Shown piece after piece: positions 1 through 8,655 of a stretch of 64,000 nucleotides of DNA (positions are counted from its first letter, which is position 1; every line of letters begins with the position of its first letter). The position numbers were made by a program, and so were the translations under genes. Source of the DNA: AP-15 sp963735445 (GTDB taxonomy: Bacteria; Pseudomonadota; Alphaproteobacteria; ATCC43930; CGMCC-115725). The stretch is taken from positions 231,610 through 295,609 of the forward strand of contig CAVTLC010000003.1 in assembly GCA_963735445.1 (NCBI GenBank). Reading direction: 5' to 3'. The notes beneath the pieces are model-generated. The model saw only the letters and a program-made list of their open reading frames with translations, was not told the DNA's origin and ran no database searches.

Positions 1-860
1 GCCGTTTTACCGAGGGTCGCGGAGGCTCCGTAGGCGCCCAGCAGCGCGGCAAAGCAGCCGCCGCCGACTTTGCCGAGCAACGTCCCCAACCACATATCGG
101 CGCGCGAGCGGGTGTAGCGGCAAAAATCGGCTGAATCGGTGACCATCGTCAGCGAACCGGCGGCGACCACATTCATCCAGGTTACGAACAAGAGCCATCC
201 CGCCGCGGGCTTGCCGGCGTAGTGCAGGACCGCTGACGGTGCGAAATGCGGGTCATCATGCGTCCCCAGCAAAACGAGGATCATGCTGAGGATCACGATC
301 TTGAACGGCAACGCCATCCGTGAGAGATGCTTTAAGGAATCGTATCCGATGATCGCGACCACCGCCTGCAGAACCGCGAAGACGACGCTGACCATGATCA
401 GCGAATGCGGTGTCCCGGTCCAGCGGTCGAGAATGGCAACGACGGCGAGCGAGCCCGCAACGGTTTGATAGGCAAACCAATAGGTCGAGGCGATCGTTCG
501 CAGGAATGACGGGACCCATTTGGCGCCGCGCACGCCATAGGCCATGCGGGTCGAGACCTGGCCCGGGAGGCCGAAATCGACGCCGACTGTCGCCATGATC
601 GTGTAGGCGATGGTCGCCAGCAGCACGCCCGAGGTGATGGCGCCGACAGCGCCGAGAAACGACAATCCCGAAACCACCGCCAGACCGCCGACCAGCATCG
701 AACCGGGATTGAGGGCAAATCCGAAGATGATCGAAAAGATATCGAACCAGCGGACCGTCTTGAGTTCGTCCGGGACTGGTTCGATGCCGAACTGCTCGAC
801 ACCTTTGGGCTGGTGATAGCGTCGTCGCAACTTTTCCTGAAGTTCGATGACCGAGTGCAT
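1..860 (-). CDS. NCS1-family nucleobase/allantoin permease (C-terminus cut by window edge)
   Basis: Cytosolic-membrane symporter of the nucleobase:cation symporter-1 family, likely importing a nucleobase, hydantoin or allantoin. Reading the minus strand from ATG at 858-860 gives MHSVIELQEKLRRRYHQPKG, then a VRWFDIFSIIFGFALNPGS segment, which is the first NCS1 helix after a hydrophilic N-terminus. Several further hydrophobic segments follow in one open frame to the window end, 286 codons in all; the family usually has 430-500 residues, so roughly 150-200 C-terminal residues lie outside. An AGGAG box stands 6-9 bases before the ATG and fixes the start. The family is clear; the substrate cannot be told from this sequence. 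Confidence 0.85.
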   Translation of the reverse strand, partial: MHSVIELQEKLRRRYHQPKGVEQFGIEPVPDELKTVRWFDIFSIIFGFALNPGSMLVGGLAVVSGLSFLGAVGAITSGVLLATIAYTIMATVGVDFGLPGQVSTRMAYGVRGAKWVPSFLRTIASTYWFAYQTVAGSLAVVAILDRWTGTPHSLIMVSVVFAVLQAVVAIIGYDSLKHLSRMALPFKIVILSMILVLLGTHDDPHFAPSAVLHYAGKPAAGWLLFVTWMNVVAAGSLTMVTDSADFCRYTRSRADMWLGTLLGKVGGGCFAALLGAYGASATLGKT

Positions 861-1334
861 TCCGCTCTCCTGCCGCTTTTGTTGTTGCGCGCAAGCAACA
901 ACTCCAACAGCCCAATGAGCAAGAAGAATGCCACTAGTAAAATGTCGCAAAAATAGGCAGATAAAACAGCGATTATTTTTCCGCCATAACCAGTCCGTCT
1001 TGCATTCTTTTTAGCCAGGTGATCATTATGAGAAATAGCCGCTTACATAAACGATTTTGGCGAAGATTTCTCTGCATGTCTTGAGATATCGGCCAGTTTC
1101 GGGTCATCAGCCGGCGGATCAGCCTATTGGGGGGCCTAGAAATCAAAGGTAATCGAAGGCATCGAGGCTTGTTGGCTTAAAACTCGCGCGTGCGGTTACC
1201 GTCACAGAGCAGACATGTTTTGCGTCAAATTATTACAAGCTAGCGCCCTCAAAGCGTCAGCAGATAAACGGATTATTAACCACTATCCGACATTGTTCCT
1301 GGCTAAATAACTGATTTAACAGGAGGGCACCGTC
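861..1334. other. intergenic region between divergent genes
   Basis: This 474-base gap separates the permease (leftward) from the small gene at 1335 (rightward), so promoters for both should lie here. It is more AT-rich than the genes around it, with short A/T blocks near 960-1050 and 1255-1320. I see no open frame with coding character, no tRNA and no clear terminator. A site search for sigma-70 boxes by eye gave nothing convincing. Confidence 0.5.
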
Positions 1335-1622
1335 ATGGACGCGATAAAAATCCGCCGCGCCCCTAATGGTAAGTTTTATGCCGTTTGGCATGGCCGTCCA
1401 ATCTGCCATAACGACGGGAATCTACGGTATTTTGACAGCGAGCGGAGTGTGCAGGACCTCCTACAAGGCTGCGATCTGGTCTTAACCGCACCCCTTAGTG
1501 TCGTGCCGGCGATTCCCGCATCGCCAAACCGCGGCGGACAAGCAAGAGAGCCGCTATGCGCGCGCCGCGTTCCGACAGCAAAGGTACGCGGAGGGCTGAG
1601 GCGGTTGTCGCTGGTGCGGTAA
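1335..1622 (+). CDS. small hypothetical protein
   Basis: A 95-residue frame whose ATG is preceded by a strong AGGAGG box (1320-1325) at good spacing, which is the main reason to accept it. The first half (MDAIKIRRAPNGKFYAVWHG, then a Phe/Asp/Ser-rich stretch to about residue 50) looks like a folded small domain. The second half is Arg/Pro-rich and low in complexity and may be the product of a late frame error. I do not recognise the family. No membrane segment or signal peptide is seen. It stands alone, about 160 bases before the NHL genes. Confidence 0.5.
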   Translation: MDAIKIRRAPNGKFYAVWHGRPICHNDGNLRYFDSERSVQDLLQGCDLVLTAPLSVVPAIPASPNRGGQAREPLCARRVPTAKVRGGLRRLSLVR

Positions 1623-1780
1623 GGTCGCCGGTGCCGATAGCTCCCCGACCATTGCGTGCAAAGTACAGGACAGCGGCCGCGTTCTGCGGGTGCAAACAAT
1701 GACCCCGGGGTTGAGGAGGATTGTTTTGGGTGGGGGGCTTAGATAACGTTACGGTCAAGGCATCAAGGGGAGGGCCAGAC

Positions 1781-2729
1781 ATGGCGACAATTGTGGGCCA
1801 GGGCGACTATAAATACGAGATCAACGAAAACTGGGCGAAATTGCCGGATGGCTGGTCGTTCAAAGAGGTTGCTGCGGTCGGCGTCGACAAAAACGACAAT
1901 GTTTATTGTTTCAATCGCGGCGAGCATCCGGTCATGGTCTTCGATCGCGAGGGAAATTTCCTGCGTTCATGGGGCGAGGGGCAATACCCGCGCGCCCATG
2001 GCGTCCATATGGGCCCGGATGATTCGATTTATCTGACCGACGATGGCGGGCCATTTCGTCCGCAAATGCTCGCTCGACGGCAAGGTGCTGCTGGAGCTGG
2101 GCATACCAGGCAAGCCGGCGCCCTACCTGAGCGGCGAGCCGTTTAACCGCTGCACCCACACCGCCCTCTCACCAAAGGGTGAAATTTACGTCTCGGACGG
2201 CTACGGCAACGCCAAGGTCCACAAATATTCGCCCGACGGCAAATTGCTAATGTCGTGGGGCGAGCCCGGCAGCGATCCTGGTCAATTCAACCTCGTCCAT
2301 AACATCTGCGCCGATGCCGATGGCTGGGTCTATGTCGCCGATCGCGAAAACCACCGGGTGCAAGTATTCGACGGCAACGGCAAGTACGAAACCCAGTGGA
2401 ACAACCTGCACCGTCCGTGCGGCCTTTACATGCCGTACGCGCATCACCCGGTCTGCTATATCGGCGAGCTGTCGGTCAACCGCCTCAACGCCAATCTCGG
2501 GCCGCGCGTCAGCATCGTCGATAATCAGGGCAAGCTGTTGTCGCGTATCGGCGATCCGTTTGCCGGGACGGCGGCGACCTCGTTTATCGGGCCGCACGGC
2601 CTCACCGTCGATTCCCGCGGCGATCTTTATGTCGGCGAGGTCTGCTGGACCTTATGGCCGGGGCTGTTCCCGGGCCAGCCGCATCCGGACAATCTGCGCG
2701 CCATCCAGAAATACGAGCGGGTGCACTGA
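1781..2729 (+). pseudogene. NHL-repeat beta-propeller protein, copy 1, frameshifted
   Basis: First of two tandem paralogues of the NHL-repeat family related to peptidyl-alpha-hydroxyglycine alpha-amidating lyase-like proteins. The frame starts at ATG 1781 behind GGGGAGGG (MATIVGQGDYKY) and runs to about 2050. There one extra C (ggGCCattt here against ggGCAttt in copy 2) moves the rest of the protein into the next frame, which continues from HFVRKCSLDG to the stop at 2729. Joined, the two parts match copy 2 over its whole length at roughly 85% by eye, so nothing is missing except one frame. NHL motifs such as YVADRENHRVQVFD are intact. It is either a recently broken gene or a one-base sequencing error. 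Confidence 0.75.
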
Positions 2730-2748
2730 TTCTACTATAGTATTCCGT

Positions 2749-2807
2749 AACCGGGCTTGACCCGGCTATCCACGCCTTTGGCGCGCTCGAAGCAGGAGAC
2801 GTGGATG
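2749..2807. repeat. palindromic intergenic (REP-like) element
   Basis: CCGGG-CTTGA-CCCGG (2751-2765) forms a short hairpin, and ATCCACG (2768-2774) pairs with CGTGGAT (2800-2806) to close a second, larger one. Elements built round GGGCTTGACCCGG followed by ATCCACG are scattered through many alphaproteobacterial genomes. Here the element sits in the 133-base gap between the two NHL paralogues. Confidence 0.6.
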
Positions 2808-2862
2808 CGTCGGTGAACCCCGCGCACCGGGTACAAATTGTTCGGGCCTCGAGGGAGAAACA

Positions 2863-3822
2863 ATGGCAACTATTGTTGGCCAGGGCGACTATAAGTATCG
2901 CATTGTCGAGGATTGGGCGAGACTGCCTGACGGCTGGTCATTCAAGGAAGTCGGCTCGGTCGGAGTCGACAAAAATGACAACGTCTACGTCTTCAATCGT
3001 GGCGACCACCCGATGATGGTCTTTGACCGCGAGGGCAATTTCCTGCGCTCTTGGGGCGAGGGTCAGTATCCGCGCGCTCACGGCGTCCATATGGGGCCGG
3101 ACGATTCGATTTATCTGACCGATGATGGCGGGCATTTCGTGCGCAAATGCTCGCTCGACGGCAAGGTGCTGCTTGAACTCGGCGTTCCCGGTGAGCCTAA
3201 GCCGTATATGAGCGGCGAGCCGTTCCATCGCTGCACCCATACCGCGCTGTCGCCGAAAGGCGAGATTTACGTCTCCGACGGCTACGGCAATGCCAAGGTC
3301 CACAAATATTCGCCCGACGGCAAATTGCTGATGTCATGGGGCGAGCCCGGCACCGGTGAGGGCGAATTCAACATCGTCCACAATATCTGCACCGATGCCG
3401 ATGGCTGGGTCTATGTCGCCGACCGCGAGAACCATCGGGTGCAAGTGTTCGACGGCAACGGCAGATACGAGACCCAGTGGAACAATCTGCACCGCCCGTG
3501 CGGGCTCTACATGGACTACACCCGTCACCCGGTCGCTTATATCGGCGAACTCGGCCCGGTGATGCCGGTCAACCGCAACAGCCCCAATCTCGGGCCGCGC
3601 GTCAGCATCGTCGACAATCGCGGCAAGCTATTGTCGCGCATCGGCGAGCCGCATGCCGGAACAACGCCGACCGCGTTTTTGGGGCCGCATGGGCTTTCGG
3701 TCGATTCGCGCGGCGACCTCTATGTCGGCGAAGTCTCATGGACGCAATGGCCGCAATTCTATCCGGACAAACCGCGCCCCGACTACATCCGTTCGTTGCA
3801 GAAATACGAGCGGGTGCGCTGA
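2863..3822 (+). CDS. NHL-repeat beta-propeller protein, copy 2
   Basis: Intact 319-residue protein with start MATIVGQGDYKYRIVEDWAR behind GGGAGAAAC. Repeated blades carry the NHL signature: GVDKNDNVYVFNRGDHPMMV (about residues 34-53), GEIYVSDGYGNAKVHKYSPD, GWVYVADRENHRVQVFD (about 190) and GDLYVGEV near the end, spaced as in a six-bladed propeller. The family includes amidating-lyase-like proteins and bacterial 6-bladed propellers of unknown substrate. No signal peptide is visible, so a cytoplasmic place is likely. Its neighbour upstream is a broken near-copy, so this is the functional member of a duplicated pair. The substrate is unknown. Confidence 0.8.
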   Translation: MATIVGQGDYKYRIVEDWARLPDGWSFKEVGSVGVDKNDNVYVFNRGDHPMMVFDREGNFLRSWGEGQYPRAHGVHMGPDDSIYLTDDGGHFVRKCSLDGKVLLELGVPGEPKPYMSGEPFHRCTHTALSPKGEIYVSDGYGNAKVHKYSPDGKLLMSWGEPGTGEGEFNIVHNICTDADGWVYVADRENHRVQVFDGNGRYETQWNNLHRPCGLYMDYTRHPVAYIGELGPVMPVNRNSPNLGPRVSIVDNRGKLLSRIGEPHAGTTPTAFLGPHGLSVDSRGDLYVGEVSWTQWPQFYPDKPRPDYIRSLQKYERVR

Positions 3823-3850
3823 TCTCAGGCGTGCGGCATCGGCAACGGTA

Positions 3851-4081
3851 ATGAGCCGGCTCGACGAGGCGCTCGCCCGCCTCGAACGGGCCGTGGCCCG
3901 GCTCGAAGCCACCTGTGCCGCCGTGGCGGCCCGAGAGGAGGGAACGCTCCGAAAAACCGAGCTTGCCGAACTTGACCGGGCGAACCAGCCGCTTGGCGCC
4001 GTCTTTGGGGAAAGCGGCGTCGCGAGAGATGGCGCGCGCGCTGGCGGCGGGCCGGCGCCGAAGGAGAGGGGGAACGAATGA
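3851..4081 (+). CDS. small coiled-coil protein upstream of zapA (DUF4164-like)
   Basis: A 76-residue protein, MSRLDEALARLERAVARLEA at the start with Leu/Ala heptads that predict a coiled coil over about residues 3-55, and a Gly/Ala-rich tail. Its stop overlaps the ATG of zapA (ATGA at 4078-4081), so the two are translated together. Short coiled-coil proteins of the DUF4164 type take this place before zapA in many alphaproteobacteria, and a role with FtsZ-ring proteins is inferred only from that. The start at 3851 was chosen because it removes an unconvincing N-terminus that overlaps the NHL gene. Confidence 0.7.
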   Translation: MSRLDEALARLERAVARLEATCAAVAAREEGTLRKTELAELDRANQPLGAVFGESGVARDGARAGGGPAPKERGNE

Positions 4082-4416
4082 GCCAGGTTTCGGTGACCAT
4101 CAACGGGCACCCATACAAGATCGCCTGCGATGACGGCCAGGAGCCGCGCATCCGCCGCCTCGCGCAATATGTCGATGCCCGTGTCGGCGATTTTGTCAAA
4201 CGCGTCGGGCAAGTCGGTGAAGCCCGGCTGCTGCTGCTCGCGGCCCTCGTCATTGCCGACGAATTGTCCGACGCAAACGAGGCGTTGCAGCAGGAGAAAA
4301 GCCGCAGCCGCGCTGCGGAAATCGAGGCTGACGATGCAGTCGATGGGGCGGCGAGCGGCATTCACGGCCTCGCTCAGCGGATCGAGGCTATTGCAGCCCG
4401 GCTTGAGAGCCCCTAG
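4078..4416 (+). CDS. zapA: cell division protein ZapA
   Basis: Cytosolic protein that bundles FtsZ protofilaments and stabilises the Z-ring. The 112-residue sequence begins MSQVSVTINGHPYKIACDDG, the usual ZapA beta-hairpin, followed by EPRIRRLAQYVDARV and the long helix rich in Ala/Leu (LLLLAALVIADELSDAN) which forms the tetramer coiled coil. Length is typical. It overlaps the preceding coiled-coil gene by four bases and is followed by the 6S RNA, an order conserved across many proteobacteria. Confidence 0.9.
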   Translation: MSQVSVTINGHPYKIACDDGQEPRIRRLAQYVDARVGDFVKRVGQVGEARLLLLAALVIADELSDANEALQQEKSRSRAAEIEADDAVDGAASGIHGLAQRIEAIAARLESP

Positions 4417-4423
4417 CTTTCGG

Positions 4424-4592
4424 CGGCGAGCGGGGCTGCGCGGTGCGTTAGGACGCATTAGCCCCGGGGCCGATACCTACCTCTTGGGAGCCGTGCCTGT
4501 CGGGGTCGTGGCCTCGATATACGGTGCCCACCTGCTACGGCGGGCCACGAGGGAGTTGCAAACCGACGGCCGAGGCGGCTCCGCTCGCAACC
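4424..4592 (+). ncRNA. ssrS: 6S RNA
   Basis: 6S RNA binds the sigma-70 holoenzyme and mimics an open promoter. Evidence here: position directly after zapA, the classic place; a 14-pair terminal stem joining 4426-4439 (GCGAGCGGGGCTGC) to 4575-4588 (GCGGCTCCGCTCGC, with two G-T pairs); and in the 5' arm the conserved block TTAGCCCCGGGGCCGATAC (4462-4480), which matches the CAGUCCCCUGAGCCGAUAU block of E. coli 6S. Length, about 165 nt, is normal. No fau/ygfA gene follows, unlike in gammaproteobacteria; the next gene is ymdB-like. The ends are set by the stem and may be off by several bases. Confidence 0.8.
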
Positions 4593-4626
4593 CTGATCTC
4601 GGAGGCCGACGCAAGGTACGGCAAGC

Positions 4627-5442
4627 GTGAACATCCTGTTCTGTGGCGACGTGATGGGGCGGCCGGGGCGCGACGCGATCAAGAAATACATCCCCGAATT
4701 GCGCCGCGATTTCGCGCTCGATCTCGTCGTCGTCAACGCCGAGAACGCGGCCGGCGGATTTGGCCTGACTGAGCGGATCTGCGGCGAGTTTTACGATTGC
4801 GGCGTCGATGTATTGACCACCGGCAATCATGTCTGGGACCAGCGCGAGCTGATCCCCTATATCGACCGCGACCCCCGCGTCCTGCGACCGGCGAATTTTC
4901 CGCCGGCCACACCCGGCGCCGGCTGGCGGCTGCATCCGCTCGATGATGGCCGCAATGCGCTCGTTATCAATGTAATGGGCCGGCTGTTTATGGACGCGCT
5001 CGACGATCCGTTCGCCCGGCTCGAAACAATCCTGGCGGATCATCCGCTGGGCATCGGCCCCGCTGCGATTCTCGTCGATATTCACGCCGAGGCATCGAGC
5101 GAAAAGATGGCGATGGGGCACTTTTGCGATGGCCGCGTCTCGGCGGTGTTTGGCAGCCACTCGCATATCCCGACCGCCGACGCGCAAATTTTTCCCGGCG
5201 GCACCGCTTATCAAACCGATGCCGGGATGTGCGGCGATTATGATTCGGTGATCGGGCTGCAAAAGGCGCCGGCGGTGCGCCGGTTTGTTACCAAAATGCC
5301 GGGCGAGCGGCCCCAGGTCGCAGAGGGTGAGGGGACGCTGTGCGGCATCCTGCTCGAAACCGACGACAAGAGCGGGCTCGCGCGGCGGGTCGAGCCGGTG
5401 CGAATCGGCGGTCGCTTAAGTCCATATCTGCCGCGGCCCTAA
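4627..5442 (+). CDS. YmdB-like metallophosphoesterase (TIGR00282 family)
   Basis: A 271-residue cytosolic metallophosphoesterase; characterised relatives hydrolyse 2',3'-cyclic nucleotides. GTG start gives MNILFCGDVMGRPGRDAIKK, with the metal-binding GDVMGRPGR motif, then VVNAENAAGGFGLTE, TTGNHVWDQRE (metal-binding Asn-His), DIHAEASSEKMAMG and GSHSHIPTAD (two His ligands), all in the family order. Full length. GTG is taken because ATG codons upstream lie in the 6S RNA. It precedes yebC, a frequent alphaproteobacterial neighbour. Confidence 0.85.
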   Translation: MNILFCGDVMGRPGRDAIKKYIPELRRDFALDLVVVNAENAAGGFGLTERICGEFYDCGVDVLTTGNHVWDQRELIPYIDRDPRVLRPANFPPATPGAGWRLHPLDDGRNALVINVMGRLFMDALDDPFARLETILADHPLGIGPAAILVDIHAEASSEKMAMGHFCDGRVSAVFGSHSHIPTADAQIFPGGTAYQTDAGMCGDYDSVIGLQKAPAVRRFVTKMPGERPQVAEGEGTLCGILLETDDKSGLARRVEPVRIGGRLSPYLPRP

Positions 5443-5623
5443 AGGAGGAGCTGCAAGATATCGTAGTCCAGGCCAGGCTGCGCCAAACGGTTGATACATC
5501 TCGCGGGCAACGTCCCGTCACGCCGCAATGCTGCCATATTGGGTTGTTAGCCCCGCCCAGAGCCCTTATGAGCAGTGGCATCGAATAAATACCCTGACCG
5601 CGCGGAAAGCCGCGCAGAGACTG

Positions 5624-6373
5624 ATGGCTGGCCATTCCCAATTCAAAAACATCATGTACCGGAAAGGTGCGCAGGACAAAAAGCGCGCCAAGGTCTTTAC
5701 CAAGATCATCCGGGAATTGACGACAGCCGCCCGCACCGGGCTGCCCGATCCGGCGGCAAACCCGCGCTTGCGTGCCGCGGTGCTGGCCGCGCGCCAGGCC
5801 AATATGCCAAAGGACACCGTCGATCGTGCGATCCGCCGCGGCGCCGGCGGCGAGGCCGACTCGGCTTTCGACGAGGTCCGCTATGAGGGCTACGGCCCGG
5901 GGGGCACTGCCGTCATCGTCGAGGCGTTGACCGACAACCGCAACCGCACCGCCAGCGAAATTCGCGCCGCCTTTACCAAATCGGGCGGGGCGCTCGGTGA
6001 GACCAACAGCGTCGGATTTCTGTTCGATCGCGTTGGCGAGGTCGTCTATCCGGCCGCCGCGGCGAGCGCCGACGAAATGTTCGAGGCCGCCCTTGAGGCC
6101 GGCGCCGAGAACGTCGACAGCGATGCCGAGCAGCATTCGGTGACCTGCGCCCCCGACGAACTCAATACCGTGCGCGACGCGCTCGAACAGCGCTTTGGCC
6201 CGGCGACATCGGCCCGGCTTGTGTGGCGGCCGAAAACGACGGCGCCGATCGACGAGGAGACCGCCACCACCTTGTTCAAATTGCTCGAGGCGCTCGAGGA
6301 CAGCGACGATGTCCAGAACGTCTATGCCAATTTCGAAGTCGCCGAGGACGTATTGGCGCGGCTCGGCGCCTGA
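5624..6373 (+). CDS. yebC: YebC/PmpR-family regulator or translation factor
   Basis: Starts MAGHSQFKNIMYRKGAQDKK, the conserved N-terminus of YebC (usually MAGHSKWANIQHRKGAQD), so ATG 5624 is chosen over upstream starts in the same frame. 249 residues, full length, with GYGPGGTAVIVEALTDNRNRT and GGALGETNSVGFLF in the expected order. YebC proteins were described as DNA-binding regulators (PmpR); recent work on some members supports a role in relieving ribosome stalling. It lies just upstream of ruvC, a conserved link between yebC and the ruv genes. Confidence 0.92.
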   Translation: MAGHSQFKNIMYRKGAQDKKRAKVFTKIIRELTTAARTGLPDPAANPRLRAAVLAARQANMPKDTVDRAIRRGAGGEADSAFDEVRYEGYGPGGTAVIVEALTDNRNRTASEIRAAFTKSGGALGETNSVGFLFDRVGEVVYPAAAASADEMFEAALEAGAENVDSDAEQHSVTCAPDELNTVRDALEQRFGPATSARLVWRPKTTAPIDEETATTLFKLLEALEDSDDVQNVYANFEVAEDVLARLGA

Positions 6374-6409
6374 GCGGCGCGGGGGCAGCCGAGGGGGCGG
6401 TTGGCGAGA

Positions 6410-6919
6410 ATGCGGGTTTTGGGGCTTGATCCCGGGCTGCGGCACACCGGTTGGGGGGTCATCGATGTCGACGGGAATCGCCTTGCCCATGTGGCCGACG
6501 GTGTCGCTCACCCGCCGGCCGATCAGCCGCTGGCGACCCGCCTCGTGTCGCTGTTCCGGCAGATCGGCGTGGTGCTCGAGCAGTTTCGCCCGGACGAGGC
6601 CGCGGTTGAGGAAAGCTTTGTCAATCGTAACGCGGCGTCGACCTTGAAGCTTGGCGTTGCCCGCGGTGTCGTACTACTGGCTCCGGCGGAACGCGGCCTG
6701 CCGGTCGCGGAATATTCGGCCAATTTGATCAAAAAGGCAGTGGTCGGGGCCGGCCATGCCGAAAAGGCGCAGGTGCAGTTGATGGTGCGCCGAATCCTGC
6801 CGGGTTTCGTCAATGGCGCGGCCGATGCTGCCGATGCGCTCGCGGTCGCGATCTGCCATGCCCATTATGGGGCGACCCGGCGCGCCTGGGCAATTTCGGC
6901 CGGGGCCGGACCCCGGTGA
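6410..6919 (+). CDS. ruvC: crossover junction endodeoxyribonuclease RuvC
   Basis: Holliday-junction resolvase acting with RuvAB. 169 residues beginning MRVLGLDPGLRHTGWGV. The four acidic catalytic residues are visible as D7, E67 (in AVEESFVN), D139 and D142 (in AADAADALA), matching D7/E66/D138/D141 of E. coli. The ATG at 6410 is preferred over the in-frame TTG at 6401 because GAGGGGGCGG at 6391-6400 then has proper spacing. Its last four bases overlap ruvA (GTGA). Confidence 0.95.
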   Translation: MRVLGLDPGLRHTGWGVIDVDGNRLAHVADGVAHPPADQPLATRLVSLFRQIGVVLEQFRPDEAAVEESFVNRNAASTLKLGVARGVVLLAPAERGLPVAEYSANLIKKAVVGAGHAEKAQVQLMVRRILPGFVNGAADAADALAVAICHAHYGATRRAWAISAGAGPR

Positions 6920-7548
6920 TTGCCAAGCTTGCCGGCATCCTCGACCAAATCACCTCCGAGGGCGCTGTTATTGATGTCGGCGGTGTCGGCTATCTCGCCT
7001 TTTGTTCGACGCGGACCCTTGGACGGCTGCCGTCGCCCGGAACGCCGGTGCGACTGTTGATCGAGACCCACGTCCGCGAGGACCACATTCATCTTTACGG
7101 CTTTATCGACGCCGCCGAGCGCGACTGGTTCCGGCTATTGACGACAGTGCAAGGGGTTGGTGCCCGCCTGGCGCTCGCGGTCTTGTCCGCGATCGGTCCC
7201 GATGAACTTGGGCTCGCGATTGTTTCCCAAGACAAGGCGTCGCTGGCGCGGGCCGACGGCGTGGGGCCGCGTCTGGCCGCGCGGATCGTCAACGAACTGC
7301 GCGACAAGGCGGGCAGCCTGGCTCTGATACCGCTGACCGGAGCATCCGCACCATCGGCGACATCGCCTGGGCCGATCGGCGAAGGCCCCGCCGCCGATGC
7401 GGTTTCCGCACTGGTCAATCTCGGATATCGCCGTGCCGAAGCGTTTGGCGCGGTCGCCGCGGCAGCGCAGCGGCTTGGCGCTGGCGCGCCTGCTGACGCG
7501 CTGATCCGTGCTGGGCTGCAGGAATTGGCGGCGGGAGTGTCGCCGTGA
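6916..7548 (+). CDS. ruvA: Holliday junction branch migration protein RuvA
   Basis: Tetrameric junction-binding subunit that seats RuvB on four-way DNA. 210 residues from a GTG start overlapping the ruvC stop. OB-fold start MIAKLAGILDQITSEGAVID, the HVREDHIHLYGF strand, tandem helix-hairpin-helix segments (LLTTVQGVGARLALAVLS and RADGVGPRLAARIVNEL), and a C-terminal domain III after a Pro/Ala linker ending ALVNLGYRRAEAFGAV. All three domains are present. Confidence 0.95.
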   Translation: MIAKLAGILDQITSEGAVIDVGGVGYLAFCSTRTLGRLPSPGTPVRLLIETHVREDHIHLYGFIDAAERDWFRLLTTVQGVGARLALAVLSAIGPDELGLAIVSQDKASLARADGVGPRLAARIVNELRDKAGSLALIPLTGASAPSATSPGPIGEGPAADAVSALVNLGYRRAEAFGAVAAAAQRLGAGAPADALIRAGLQELAAGVSP

Positions 7549-8615
7549 GCGACGCCGAGCGCCGCGTCGTCGATCCCGCACTCGCCGAAAGCGATGCGAC
7601 AGAGGCCCCGTTACGCCCGCAAACCTTGGCCGAATTTGTCGGCCAGCGCAGTTTGCGGGACAATTTGCGAATCTTTATCGAGGCCGCCAAGACCCGCGCC
7701 GAAGCCCTCGACCACGTGCTGCTGTTCGGGCCGCCCGGACTCGGCAAAACCACCCTGGCGCAGATCGTCGCCCGCGAGATGGGCGTCGGATTTCGCGCTA
7801 CTTCCGGCCCGGTCATCCAGCGCGCCGGCGATCTCGCCGCTTTGCTGACCAATCTGCAGCCGCGCGATGTCTTGTTCATCGACGAGATCCACCGGCTCGC
7901 CCCGTCGGTCGAAGAGATCCTCTACCCGGCGATGGAGGATTTTCAGCTCGATCTGATTATTGGCGAGGGCCCCGGCGCGCGCTCGATTCGGATCGACCTG
8001 CCGCGGTTTACATTGGTCGGGGCGACGACCCGCTCGGGGCTGATCAGCCGGCCGTTGCGCGAGCGTTTTGGCATCCCGCTGCGCCTCACATTTTACGAGC
8101 CGAGCGAATTGGCGGTGATCGTCGCACGCGGCGCTCAGTTGCTGAGCTTCGACTTGCGACGCGCTGGTGCGGCCGAGATCGCGCGCCGGGCCCGCGGCAC
8201 GCCGCGGGTGGCGATGCGCCTGTTGCGCCGGGTTCGCGACTTTGCCGCCGTCGACGGCTTGGCGGGGGTCGATGCCGCCGCCGCCAATTCGGCATTGTTG
8301 CGGCTCGAAGTCGATGCAAGTGGCCTCGACGGGATGGATCGCCGCTATCTGCGCTGCATGGCCGAGCGCTATGGCGGGGGCCCGGTCGGGGTTGAAACAA
8401 TGGCGGCGGCGCTCGGCGACGAGCGCGATGTCATCGAAGACGTGATCGAGCCATTTTTGATCCAGGAAGGCTATGTCCAGCGCACCCCGCGCGGCCGCCT
8501 GCTGACGCGGCTGGCATTCCGTCATCTCGATCTGCCGGTGCCGTCCTCGCTCCCGGCACAGCTCGACCTCTTGGCAGGATTACCCTCCATCGGCGCTGCC
8601 GAAGAGGCGCCATGA
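7545..8615 (+). CDS. ruvB: Holliday junction helicase RuvB
   Basis: AAA+ motor driving branch migration. 356 residues; Walker A GPPGLGKT at about 62-69, Walker B FIDEIHRL at about 111-118, sensor-1 LVGATTRSGLIS and the arginine-finger stretch RPLRERFGI follow, then the winged-helix domain with GGGPVGVETMAAALGDERD. GTG start overlaps the ruvA stop by four bases, so ruvCAB is translationally coupled. Confidence 0.96.
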   Translation: MSDAERRVVDPALAESDATEAPLRPQTLAEFVGQRSLRDNLRIFIEAAKTRAEALDHVLLFGPPGLGKTTLAQIVAREMGVGFRATSGPVIQRAGDLAALLTNLQPRDVLFIDEIHRLAPSVEEILYPAMEDFQLDLIIGEGPGARSIRIDLPRFTLVGATTRSGLISRPLRERFGIPLRLTFYEPSELAVIVARGAQLLSFDLRRAGAAEIARRARGTPRVAMRLLRRVRDFAAVDGLAGVDAAAANSALLRLEVDASGLDGMDRRYLRCMAERYGGGPVGVETMAAALGDERDVIEDVIEPFLIQEGYVQRTPRGRLLTRLAFRHLDLPVPSSLPAQLDLLAGLPSIGAAEEAP

Positions 8616-8655
8616 CCCGCAATATCGTCCAAAAGACGCCATAAAAGGTTCAAGA

